Assembly: GCA_016218685.1 (NCBI GenBank)
Contig: JACRDD010000009.1
Coordinates: 52,387 to 116,386 of the forward strand
Origin: Desulfobacterales bacterium
Lineage (GTDB): Bacteria > Desulfobacterota > Desulfobacteria > Desulfobacterales > Desulfosarcinaceae
Length of the DNA: 64,000 bases
Direction: 5' to 3'
This document shows positions 9,827 to 18,027 of the stretch, one piece after another (the first letter of the stretch is position 1; every line of letters begins with the position of its first letter). The notes beneath the pieces are model-generated. The model did no database searches and was not told the origin of the DNA. It worked only from the letters and a program-made list of their open reading frames with translations. The position numbers were made by a program, and so were the translations under genes.

Positions 9827-11308
9827 TCAGACGTCAGCCTTTTTCTTCTTTATCACCGGCAGCGCAATGACGAAAGAGGCGCCCATGCCTTCCTTGGGTT
9901 CCAACCGGATGCGTCCGCCGTGTTCATTGATGATGCGTTCCACGATGCTCAGACCCAACCCGGTGCCTTCCTCTTTGGTGGTGAAAAACGGTTGAAAGAC
10001 CTTGACGGCCAAATGCTCCGGTATGCCCGGCCCGTTGTCCGAGACTTGGATGACCGCCGCTTCGCCGCCACCGGCTTCCGGTGCAATGGTTTCTCGGATG
10101 GTGATACGTCCGCCATTGCCCATGGCTTCGCAGGCGTTTATGATCAGGTTCACCAGAACCTCCTTGAGCTGTTCGGGGTCCACGGTCACATCGGGCAGGG
10201 GCTGCGTCCGTTCCACGGTGACGGTTACATCATACGACTTGAGACGATGCCGGAGCAGTTGCAGGGCCATGTCCACTACCATGGAAGGGCTCAGGGGCTG
10301 CATTTTTAGCTTGGGCGGCCGGGAGAATTCCAGGAAGTTTTGCACGATGGTGTCGATGTGGCGGATCTCTTCGGAGATTACCTGAAAATCTTCTTTCTGC
10401 TCGCTGTCCAGCTTGAGCGACCGGCTCAGGGAAAAGAGCCGCATCTGCACGGAGGTAAACGGATTGCGGATGCTGTGGGCCATGCCGGCCGCCAGCTTGC
10501 CCACCATGGCGAGTTTTTCGGCCTGCAGCAGGCTTTCACGGCTGCGCTCCAGGGCGAGATGGGTCTGATCCATGTCTTCCAGCAGGTCATGCACCTGCTC
10601 GCTCAAGGCATTCACGACGTTGTCGGTGCGGGTCGGAAGAAGGTTGCGGCTGGTGGCTTCGAACAAGCGGTTGACCGGCTGGAGGATCTGGCTCACCAAT
10701 ATGACCAGTAGCGCCACGGCCAGAAGCATGCCGCCGATCATGGCGGCCACGGCCGTCATGCGCAACCCGGCGGCTTCGGTAATGCTTTGGTTTTTGGCCG
10801 CCGTGATTTGCTCGGTGTGCGTCTGTTTAAATTCTTCACACATATCCATTAGAAGGAAGAAATGCTTGCGCACCTCTTTGTGCAGATCGGCGCCTCTGGC
10901 GCGTTCGCCGGATTCGTAGAGCGCGATCACCTGATCCTTGCCATCGGTGTAGTGGGCGTATTCGGCCTTGATATCCTCCAATATCTGGCGTTGTTTGCCG
11001 TTGCTCGTTATTTGATCGGCCTCTTGCAGTTGTGAAGTAAAAAGCTCACGGTATCTGGTCATCTGCCGCAACCATTCGATATCGCCGTCTTGGAAGTAAT
11101 AGGAGAGGTATCCTTTTTGATGGGCCAGGGCCATCTCCAGAGAATTGGCGGTTTCATAGGCCGATAGATTCTTTTCGATGATGGTGGTCAATACCCCTTC
11201 GATGCGATGGGTGTACCAGATCATCAAAAATCCACCCATAACGGTGATGCCCACCAGGGCCGTGATCACCAGGTAGATGCGGGTGCGCAGGGGAATGGTC
11301 ACTTTCAT
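9827..11308 (-). CDS. Membrane sensor histidine kinase
   Basis: 493 residues. Two membrane helices (about 9-31 and 175-200) enclose a mainly helical periplasmic sensor, as in four-helix-bundle sensors. A short linker with coiled-coil character leads to the HisKA domain with acceptor His in 'GMAHSIRNPFTS'. The ATPase domain has 'NLIINACEAM', 'VSDNGPGIPE' and 'EEGTGLGLSIV'. No receiver is fused. It is followed 21 bases downstream by the sigma-54 response regulator, its likely partner, and preceded by a PEP-synthase-like gene 54 bases away. The ligand is unknown; the linkage to a PEP/pyruvate-type enzyme suggests a metabolic signal, which is inference. Confidence 0.92.
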   Translation of the reverse strand: MKVTIPLRTRIYLVITALVGITVMGGFLMIWYTHRIEGVLTTIIEKNLSAYETANSLEMALAHQKGYLSYYFQDGDIEWLRQMTRYRELFTSQLQEADQITSNGKQRQILEDIKAEYAHYTDGKDQVIALYESGERARGADLHKEVRKHFFLLMDMCEEFKQTHTEQITAAKNQSITEAAGLRMTAVAAMIGGMLLAVALLVILVSQILQPVNRLFEATSRNLLPTRTDNVVNALSEQVHDLLEDMDQTHLALERSRESLLQAEKLAMVGKLAAGMAHSIRNPFTSVQMRLFSLSRSLKLDSEQKEDFQVISEEIRHIDTIVQNFLEFSRPPKLKMQPLSPSMVVDMALQLLRHRLKSYDVTVTVERTQPLPDVTVDPEQLKEVLVNLIINACEAMGNGGRITIRETIAPEAGGGEAAVIQVSDNGPGIPEHLAVKVFQPFFTTKEEGTGLGLSIVERIINEHGGRIRLEPKEGMGASFVIALPVIKKKKADV

Positions 11309-11362
11309 GCGTGGGGTGCCTCTTCCATGCCGGGGAGTGAATTTATCATGATGCGCGGTCGA

Positions 11363-13999
11363 TCATACGTTTCCGGTGGCAGCCGACGGCGCTGCCGCGG
11401 GCGGCGTATCGGCCGCCAGCATGGTGTCGATATCGGCCAGAATCTTCTGGCGGTAATGGGCCAGCACGTTCGGATTGGCCATGATCATGTCCAACTGGCG
11501 CGTGTGGATGGTCAAAAAACCCAGGATCTTCAGATACTGGATCATGGTGCTCATAATGTACTGCTCGATGCGGGCGTTGAGATGGTCTTCTTTGATGGTG
11601 ATGCGGAAGCCGTATGGTTCCAGGAGCTCTTGGATGAACTGAACTCGCTTGAGGCGCCTGGAAAAATCGGCGCCACCGCCCTTGAAGGTAAAGTTGATAT
11701 AGTTTTCGCCAGTGCGTTCGCCCACAAGGGCCTCCACGATGGAGAAGTGAAAACCCAGCCTGGATTGCAGGCTACAATAGTTTTTGGAGATCATGAAGTA
11801 ATTGCGGTTGGTCATGGTGGTGCGCACCGTGGGCAGCAGCGCCTTGTTGGTGGTCGCCTGGAACATGACCGACATGAAACCCTTGCTGTCTACAGGCGGC
11901 GGTCCCTCCCACGGTTGGGCGCTGATGCCGGCCCACAGCGCCCGCATGGGGATGGAGACGATGTTCTCCAGTTCGACGTATTGCCCCTCTACTTCGGTAT
12001 TGAAGCCGTCGTCCAGGTTCAGAATCCACCACTGCATGGGCACCTGGGCGCGCAGTTGCTTGCTGGAACGCTCCGGGAAATGGTGAGCTTTGCCGAAGCG
12101 GAACATTTCGTGCACGGCTTTTTCATGGCAGAAGCGGGTGATGTCGTGCAGGGTGCGGCAGCGTTCCGGTCTGAAATCGGGGCCATCAGGGTTGAGCAGG
12201 TGCAGGGGAATGATCATTTTGGCGGCGCCGTCGAGCATCTGCCACACACGGCTGCCGGCCATGAGGTTCCGTGGCGTATCGCGGAAAGCCAACAGCTCGT
12301 CGATGCGACCGGAGTATATCTTGCATCCATTGGCATCCACGGTGACCGCTTGCCGCGAAGCCAGACGGGTGGTGGCCTCGGGCACTCCGAAAATGGCCGG
12401 AATCTGAAACTCCCGGGCCACGTTGGCCAAGTGGCCGGCCAGGCTGCCCTGTTCGGTGATCAGGGCCGCGGCGCGGTTCAGCAACATGGCCCAGCGCGGC
12501 AGGGCCTGGACCGTCACCAGGATGGCCCCTTTGGGGAACTGAAGGGCATCGGCCTCCTTGGTCACGATGAAGACTTTGCCGGCGGCCACGCCGCTGCTGG
12601 CGGTCTGGCCGCCTTGCAGGCAGAGCGGCCAGCGGGGATCGGCCGGCGGCATTTCGGCGGCGCGCGAGACGGTCTGTTGCAAGGGCCGGCACTGGAGCAG
12701 GATCAATTGATCATCGGCATCCAGGGCCCATTCCACGTCCTGGGGCTGGCCATAATAGTTTTCGATGCGCATGCCCATTTCGGCCAGGGCCAACACCTGG
12801 GAGTCTGTCAAGCAAGGGCTGTCGGCCTGGTCGCCGGTGGTCGTCAGGCGGCAGACGCCTTCCTCCGGGTAACACACATACCGCTGCGGTTTATGGGGGA
12901 TGTGCTGCTCAGCGAGGACCGGTGGCGAACTGCGCCGGACGATAAACTGGTCGGTGGCGGCGCTGCCATCCACCACGGTCTTGGGCAGCCCCCAGGTGGC
13001 ATGGATGATCAAGGCTTCATTGCGGATGTCCACGGGATTGCGCGTGTAGAGCACGCCGCCGGCCTTGGCGTCCACCATTTGCAGGCAACCCACGCACATG
13101 GGAACCTCTTCATCGCGGATGCCGCGGTGAAGTCGATAGGTCATGGCCGGCGGGCCATATTTGCTGGCCACCACCTCTTTAAAGGCGTCCGCCAGGGCTT
13201 CGCGCCCCACATTGAGGATCGAACGGTATTGTCCGGCAAAGGAGGCGCCCGACAGGTCTTCGCCGATGGCACTGCTGCGCACGGCCAGGGGAACATGTTT
13301 ACCGGCGACCGCCTCCATCTGCTCCTGGGCATCGGCCAGCGCCCGGCTCAACTCATCCGGCAAGGGGGATTGAATGATCAGTTGCTGGATGGCCGTGCTC
13401 AGCGCATAGAGGTGATCCGGACGTTCGATTTCCGTGGCTTGCGTCCGCCGGTTGATTTCGGCCTGCAGATCGCCGCTCTTCATGAAGCATTCGAAACCGG
13501 TGGAGGTGACCACGAAGCCGTGGGGGATCTTCAGGTTCAACTGACGGGCCAGTTCCGCCAGGTTGGCCATTTTGGGTCCGGTTAGGTCGGCGCTGGCGCG
13601 GTCCACAGACCCCAGCGGCATCACCAGGGGGCCTTGGGGCTCGGCCGCCGGCGGATAAACGAAAGGATTGATCTGGGTCTGGATCGCTTTGAAGCTTGTC
13701 TGTAGGGCGCCGTATTTGCCAGGTGCAAGGGCGGCGATGTGCTGGACGATCTGGAAAACATCGGTGGATACCCGCGTGCAACTGGAGCGGACGAACTGCA
13801 TGCCAAAGGGGGTCGTGCCGCGCAGGGCCTTCTCGATTTCACCCATGACCTCCAGTGCCCGGTTGTTGGCATTGAGCAGTTGTTTGAAATGATGATAGCG
13901 ATCCTTAAAAGCGATACGCAATGCTTCGGCTTCGGCGGCGGTGGGCTGCTGTCCGTTGCTCTGGAACTTGCTGAAGAAGGCACGCAGGCGTTTGATCAT
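11363..13999 (-). CDS. PEP synthase-like protein (PPDK ATP-binding and phospho-His domains, no C-terminal barrel seen)
   Basis: 878 residues. After an unassigned N-terminal region of about 190 residues comes a pyruvate-phosphate-dikinase-type ATP-binding domain ('GPKMANLAELARQLNLKIP', 'LAVRSSAIGEDLSGASFAG'). A mobile phospho-histidine domain follows (about 555-640), with 'TEQGSLAGHLANVARE' in place of the usual TxGGxTSHAAIxAR; the His is kept while the flanking residues differ. The last 230 residues do not look like the PEP-binding TIM barrel of real PEP synthase, so the protein may not make PEP. Related domain pairs act in signalling, antibiotic phosphorylation or water-dikinase reactions. 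It precedes the histidine kinase and sigma-54 regulator in one apparent operon, suggesting a regulatory or metabolite-sensing role. Confidence 0.82.
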   Translation of the reverse strand: MIKRLRAFFSKFQSNGQQPTAAEAEALRIAFKDRYHHFKQLLNANNRALEVMGEIEKALRGTTPFGMQFVRSSCTRVSTDVFQIVQHIAALAPGKYGALQTSFKAIQTQINPFVYPPAAEPQGPLVMPLGSVDRASADLTGPKMANLAELARQLNLKIPHGFVVTSTGFECFMKSGDLQAEINRRTQATEIERPDHLYALSTAIQQLIIQSPLPDELSRALADAQEQMEAVAGKHVPLAVRSSAIGEDLSGASFAGQYRSILNVGREALADAFKEVVASKYGPPAMTYRLHRGIRDEEVPMCVGCLQMVDAKAGGVLYTRNPVDIRNEALIIHATWGLPKTVVDGSAATDQFIVRRSSPPVLAEQHIPHKPQRYVCYPEEGVCRLTTTGDQADSPCLTDSQVLALAEMGMRIENYYGQPQDVEWALDADDQLILLQCRPLQQTVSRAAEMPPADPRWPLCLQGGQTASSGVAAGKVFIVTKEADALQFPKGAILVTVQALPRWAMLLNRAAALITEQGSLAGHLANVAREFQIPAIFGVPEATTRLASRQAVTVDANGCKIYSGRIDELLAFRDTPRNLMAGSRVWQMLDGAAKMIIPLHLLNPDGPDFRPERCRTLHDITRFCHEKAVHEMFRFGKAHHFPERSSKQLRAQVPMQWWILNLDDGFNTEVEGQYVELENIVSIPMRALWAGISAQPWEGPPPVDSKGFMSVMFQATTNKALLPTVRTTMTNRNYFMISKNYCSLQSRLGFHFSIVEALVGERTGENYINFTFKGGGADFSRRLKRVQFIQELLEPYGFRITIKEDHLNARIEQYIMSTMIQYLKILGFLTIHTRQLDMIMANPNVLAHYRQKILADIDTMLAADTPPAAAPSAATGNV

Positions 14000-14070
14000 G
14001 TCGATTTAGCAGCCTTCGAGGCCTGGAGGGTCCTGGTTCAACGCGAAAGGAACTCAGGAAGTTAACCTAT

Positions 14071-14119
14071 AAAAAAGACCGGCCAAAGGCAAGGAGAAAA
14101 CCCCTTGCCTCCAGCCGGT
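14071..14119 (-). terminator. Intrinsic terminator after the TauE operon
   Basis: Nested stems ACCGGC/GCCGGT and AGGCAAGG/CCTTGCCT form a long hairpin, followed on the minus strand by TCTTTTTT. It lies about 45 bases past the stop of the 228-residue membrane protein and separates the transporter operon from the PEP-synthase-like gene. Confidence 0.88.
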
Positions 14120-14161
14120 AACGCGAGTCAAATGATTTCCGGACGAGATGACTGCCGTCGA

Positions 14162-14848
14162 TCAATGTTCCAATTGCAGGCCCCATCCCTCAAACATGAA
14201 TAAAATGCCAAAGCCGTACCACATGGTATAGATCACATAGAACACCAGGGAAAAGATCACCACGCCGATGCGATCCTTGATATTCTGGGCCTGGACGCCG
14301 AAGTAGTTATAGGCCGGCTCGATGGCTTTGGTCATGACCGAGTGGATGGCCGTGGCTTTATCGAACTGCGATTGTTTGTTGAGCGCCTCTTCCATCTTGG
14401 CGCAGGCTTGCCACCAGTTGTACATCACCCGGCGCGGCTCATAGCCGTATTTAGATTGAACCGCATCCCCATTGTTGTCGTACATCAACTGGGCATCTGC
14501 CAGGCAGTTGTTGAGCATGGCACTGATATCGCCCGACACCTTGAGGGTTTCGGCGTTGACATTGACCATCCCGCCGCCGGCATTGAAAAGCCTGGCGGTC
14601 TGATCGGCCTGTTCGGCTGACTTCAGCTTGATGGTAACATCCACTTGCTTGTCCGAAAGCTTTCCTACGGCTTTGGCCGCCTTGGGAATATAGTTGGCCG
14701 ACCCCTTGGAGATGGAGTTGTATAGGTTGTCCATGGTTTGCAGCCCATTATGGCCATTGAACAGCGGCATGAACATGGCCACCAGCACGGCACTGAAGGC
14801 CACCATCAAAATGAACCCAATGCTGAAAATCTTCTTGTTGGCAATCAT
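14162..14848 (-). CDS. Unknown two-helix membrane protein paired with TauE/SafE transporter
   Basis: 228 residues. One membrane helix at residues 8-28 and one at about 197-220 enclose a soluble, mostly helical domain of about 165 residues that should face the periplasm. No enzyme motif is recognised. The gene overlaps the transporter stop by four bases (ATGA), so translation is coupled. As best I recall, similar short proteins sit beside TauE/SafE transporters in other sulfate reducers; this is unverified. It may be an accessory subunit or sensor of that transporter. A strong terminator follows. Specific function unknown. Confidence 0.75.
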   Translation of the reverse strand: MIANKKIFSIGFILMVAFSAVLVAMFMPLFNGHNGLQTMDNLYNSISKGSANYIPKAAKAVGKLSDKQVDVTIKLKSAEQADQTARLFNAGGGMVNVNAETLKVSGDISAMLNNCLADAQLMYDNNGDAVQSKYGYEPRRVMYNWWQACAKMEEALNKQSQFDKATAIHSVMTKAIEPAYNYFGVQAQNIKDRIGVVIFSLVFYVIYTMWYGFGILFMFEGWGLQLEH

Positions 14849-16146
14849 GAATGGCCCTCCTCTCCCTTGAGCACGCCGATGTTCTTAATGAATGTGCCGA
14901 TGACCCAAACGGCAAAAGTACCGATGACGATAAAGAAAGCATAATTGCCGATTTTGCTCAGCACATTACCCATGCTCGGCGACAAAGGAATATAGCCCAT
15001 GGCCGCCAGCTTGGAGGGCAGGGCAAAGAAACGGTTGATGAAACCGGCCAATACCGCCATGGCATAAAAGCCGCGGATGGTAATGCCCGGCACGACCTTG
15101 GTGGCCATAGCGCCGACCTGAATGCCGATCAAGCTGCCCAGCAGCATACCCATGGCCAGGGTGTAGAAGATAAAGCCGTAGATGGCATACTGGGTGATGG
15201 CCGAATAGCCGGCGGTGAAAACGATCTGGAGAATGTCCGTGCCCACCGTGGTCATGGAGGAGACGCCTAGCATGTAAACGAAGATGGGGAAGGTCAAAAA
15301 ACCACCGCCCACACCCATGATACCGGCCGCTAACCCCACCAGGGCGCCCGATAAAACCAGGAAGACCCAGGAGATGCCGCGTCCGCCGGGAGTGAAGTCA
15401 TGGTCGAATTTCACCATGGGCGGGATATTGATGGCTTGCAGCTTGCGGGGCAGACCACCTAGGTCGGCGCCCTCTTTTTTACCGCCGCCATGGGCATCGC
15501 CGGTGTCGGTGCCGCCGGCCATGGCTTTCCTGGATCTGAAATAGTCGATCAGGGAGTACAAGCCCAGGAAGCCCAGCATCAAAACATAGATGGTGGTGAT
15601 GAACGCGTCGCTGAGGACCGGATTTTTGTCGTACAACCATCGATTGACAACCCCGCCGCCCGTGGCGCCGAACACGGAACCAATCAAAAAGACCAATGCC
15701 AGCGGCACGGAAACGTTACCCAGCTTGCGGTGGATGACGCTGCCCATGATGGCTTTGGCGAAAATGTGAAACAAGTCGGTGCCGACGGCCAAAATACCCT
15801 TGATGCCCGCGCTCATCAAGGCCGGCGCGATGATGAAGCCGCCGCCGGCGCCGATGGCTCCGGTGATCAGGCCGGCGCAGATGCCGATCAGAATCGAGGC
15901 GATAAAAATGAAGTTGGAATAATAGGCGGGACTGTAGGCGCTTTTTCCGCCGATGAAACCTGGAAGTGCTTCACCGACTTGATCAGCGAAAACAATTCCA
16001 CCCAAGACCACAGGTAATACCAAAAGGCCCAAAACCATCATGCGTTTACGGTCGCCCAGGATAATCTTGGCATTGTTGATCTCCCATTGGGCGTGCATGC
16101 GGGAGCCTTGCAGCATGAACTCTCCCCATTGTCTGAAGAAACCCAT
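14845..16146 (-). CDS. TauE/SafE family anion transporter
   Basis: 433 residues with about eight to nine membrane helices. Both repeat signatures are visible: 'TGAIGAGGGFIIAPALM' in the first half and 'AAGIMGVGGGFLTFP' in the second, as expected for TauE/SafE (former DUF81) proteins that move sulfite, sulfoacetate or other organic anions. An N-terminal amphipathic extension of about 35 residues precedes the first helix. A central hydrophilic loop (about 200-245) is longer than in minimal family members. Start is preceded by AAGGAGTAGACACTGCG. It lies 116 bases downstream of an orphan CheY-like regulator and is coupled to the next gene. The substrate cannot be told from sequence. Confidence 0.9.
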   Translation of the reverse strand: MGFFRQWGEFMLQGSRMHAQWEINNAKIILGDRKRMMVLGLLVLPVVLGGIVFADQVGEALPGFIGGKSAYSPAYYSNFIFIASILIGICAGLITGAIGAGGGFIIAPALMSAGIKGILAVGTDLFHIFAKAIMGSVIHRKLGNVSVPLALVFLIGSVFGATGGGVVNRWLYDKNPVLSDAFITTIYVLMLGFLGLYSLIDYFRSRKAMAGGTDTGDAHGGGKKEGADLGGLPRKLQAINIPPMVKFDHDFTPGGRGISWVFLVLSGALVGLAAGIMGVGGGFLTFPIFVYMLGVSSMTTVGTDILQIVFTAGYSAITQYAIYGFIFYTLAMGMLLGSLIGIQVGAMATKVVPGITIRGFYAMAVLAGFINRFFALPSKLAAMGYIPLSPSMGNVLSKIGNYAFFIVIGTFAVWVIGTFIKNIGVLKGEEGHS

Positions 16147-16262
16147 CGCAGTGTCTACTCCTTATTTTAAAATCGATCTTCCAATCCTTATGTCGCGCGC
16201 GGAATCCGCGGCAACGCCTTTAACTGCCTAATTCGTGATGTCCAAAAAATTTTCGTGGGCGA

Positions 16263-16676
16263 TCACCTCCTCATCTTTTCCATGCTTTCGATTTTCTTTA
16301 TCTGCAATTGACGCTTTTGAAAGGCGTCTTGAATTTTGTAAATCAGCTCATCAATGTCGATGGGTTTCATCAAGTAGTCAAAGGCGCCCAGCTCCATGCC
16401 CTGGATGGCGGCCTCCATGCTGGCATGGCCGGTGAGCATGATGACTTCCACCAGGGGGTAGAGTTGCTTAACCTCCCGCAAGGCCTGAATGCCGTCCATG
16501 CCTGGCATGCGCATGTCCATGACGACGACGTCCATTTTTTGTTCTGCCAGGATGGCAAGAGCTTCGGGTCCGCTGGAAACGCCGATGATATTCATGCCGC
16601 GCTTTTTCATGCGCTTGATGGCGGTTTGCAGGTATTCGGTCTCATCGTCCACAAACAAAGCTTTTAAAGATTCCAC
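16263..16676 (-). CDS. Single-domain response regulator (CheY-like)
   Basis: 137 residues, a lone receiver domain: 'ALFVDDETEYL' at the start, acceptor Asp in 'VVVMDMRMPGMDG', Thr in 'IMLTGHAS' and Lys in 'YLMKPIDIDEL'. A basic, helical tail of about 20 residues follows. No output domain. The start is GTG, chosen because AGGAGG lies six bases before it; longer upstream reading is not supported. It precedes the TauE/SafE transporter on the same strand and may be regulated with it or act on the kinase/regulator pair further downstream. Confidence 0.88.
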   Translation of the reverse strand: MESLKALFVDDETEYLQTAIKRMKKRGMNIIGVSSGPEALAILAEQKMDVVVMDMRMPGMDGIQALREVKQLYPLVEVIMLTGHASMEAAIQGMELGAFDYLMKPIDIDELIYKIQDAFQKRQLQIKKIESMEKMRR

Positions 16677-17141
16677 GCTTGGCCTCCTATGGGTGAATCG
16701 GAGCCGTGACGCTTGTTGACTGCGAAAATGTTGCCGGGCCGGGGAGAAGAAAATGTTTGGAAGCAAAATGGAGTTGAAACCCTCATGGGAATGAGGTTGA
16801 GGGCTCTTTTTGGAAGGCAGGTTCTTGAATCTCCCGAAAGTGGGGGGCTGGTGCCGCTGAAAGGCGCCGCCCGCTGTCCTGCCGTATTGGTAATGAAATG
16901 TTTCATGGCCTTAGTCGTCAGTTCCGCGCTCCATTAATAAGTAATCTCGCATACGGTCGGAAAGGCCTTATTGCAGTGGCTTTTCCCAAGTCGGAGACCA
17001 GCAAGACCGAATCGACTATCATGGTTTCATGGGGCAAATCAATTGAATTTCTAGTGTTACCGCGCAGTTGAAAATTTAACTGATCAGTCAGTCAGTTTCA
17101 TCTTTTCGCTCGCTACTTCTGCGTGCGAGAGGGCATGGATT
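16677..17141. other. Long intergenic region with two palindromes
   Basis: 465 bases upstream of the CheY-like gene and downstream of the 17142-17930 gene. It contains a small palindrome, ATGAAA-TG-TTTCAT, at 16893-16906, and a TetR-operator-like sequence at 17078-17097. No convincing gene, RNA or exact sigma-54 promoter was seen. It probably holds the promoter of the transporter operon. Confidence 0.5.
17078..17097. promoter_or_regulatory. TetR-operator-like repeat (ACTGA/TCAGT)
   Basis: AACTGA and TCAGTT face each other across TCAGTCAG, giving overlapping ACTGA/TCAGT half-sites. The same half-sites occur in the palindrome before the esterase at 8303-8316. It lies about 400 bases upstream of the CheY-like gene and just past the end of the 17142-17930 gene. 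Confidence 0.35.
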
Positions 17142-17930
17142 CTATCTTTGGGACAAAATCATGCGTTCAAGCTCAAATAGCACCGCTTCGCCTTCCAATT
17201 CGGCCTGTTCTTCCCCCTTGGCCATCTGGTGGAAACGGCGCAGAGCGGAGCTGTCGAGGGTGTTGACTGAGTTGCGGATCATTTTCAATCGGTTGTGCAT
17301 CAGGTTGAATACAGCGATGGGGCCCACTGTCATGGCCCCGGCGGTGCCACTCGTCTGTGCGCCCCAGGCATGGCAATGGGCCGTTTCCAGAGCTTTGGGC
17401 ACCGGTGGCCAGCCAAGCAGTTCGGCTGCGAGCGTCAATACTTCGGTGATGCCATCGCCATAATTGTTTTTCAGGGCTTCTCGGCCGTCGCTGATCAAGG
17501 ACTCGATGTCGGCGGCGGTGTAGGAAAGGTCCAGGGAGGCGATGATCTCATCCTGGAGGTGTTGCAAGGTGACCTCTTTGGCGCTGACCACCACATCCTT
17601 GTCATTGAGGATCTTGATGGCGTTGCGGATGCTGATCATCTCTTTGAGCGTGGGGCTTTTGCGCAAGACCACATCGTCAATGCCGGTATGGTAGCGCTTG
17701 AGTTCGTTGTCCAGAACAATGATGAAAGGCGGGCCGCTTTGTCCTTCTTCCTGGTAGTAGAGTTCCAAGTCGCGTTCCTTGCGCGGTGTATAGTGGCTCA
17801 TCCGGAACAAGTTGCGCAAGGCCTCGCGGTCGATGCGCTGGGGCGGATCGGCCGGCTTCATGGATCGCCGGACCTGCTCAGTCAAGCGCTTGATTTGAAC
17901 CTTTTGACGCAAGTTCTCACGGAAACCCAT
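17142..17930 (-). CDS. Unknown cytoplasmic protein
   Basis: 262 residues, no signal peptide or membrane helix. The N-terminus is basic and helical (about 1-30). The middle contains an alpha/beta-looking segment ('PPFIIVLDNELKRYHTG') and the C-terminal half is mostly helical with a Gly/Ala-rich patch ('WGAQTSGTAGAMTVGP'). I do not recognise the family and assign no function. The start follows AAAGGAGGCGCCC. It is divergent from citrate synthase, with 97 bases between the starts, so the two may share regulation. Confidence 0.75.
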   Translation of the reverse strand: MGFRENLRQKVQIKRLTEQVRRSMKPADPPQRIDREALRNLFRMSHYTPRKERDLELYYQEEGQSGPPFIIVLDNELKRYHTGIDDVVLRKSPTLKEMISIRNAIKILNDKDVVVSAKEVTLQHLQDEIIASLDLSYTAADIESLISDGREALKNNYGDGITEVLTLAAELLGWPPVPKALETAHCHAWGAQTSGTAGAMTVGPIAVFNLMHNRLKMIRNSVNTLDSSALRRFHQMAKGEEQAELEGEAVLFELERMILSQR

Positions 17931-17953
17931 GGGCGCCTCCTTTGAGGTATCGT

Positions 17954-17982
17954 TTGACCGCAATGGGCAATTTTTGTATATG
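17954..17982 (+). promoter_or_regulatory. Sigma-70 promoter for citrate synthase
   Basis: TTGACC (17954-17959), a 17-base spacer, then TATATG (17977-17982). The ATG of citrate synthase begins 45 bases after the -10 element. The spacing and both hexamers are close to the housekeeping consensus. Confidence 0.7.
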
Positions 17983-18027
17983 ATTCGCTCTATTTCGGCA
18001 AATCGTTTTTATTCAAAGGAAAAAGCC

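Noticed and set aside
11207..13585. Long plus-strand open frame (792 codons) over the PEP-synthase-like gene
   Set aside because: Mirror frame of a GC-rich gene; no ribosome binding site, His/Gly/Gln-rich translation without domains, while the minus strand has clear ATP-grasp motifs.
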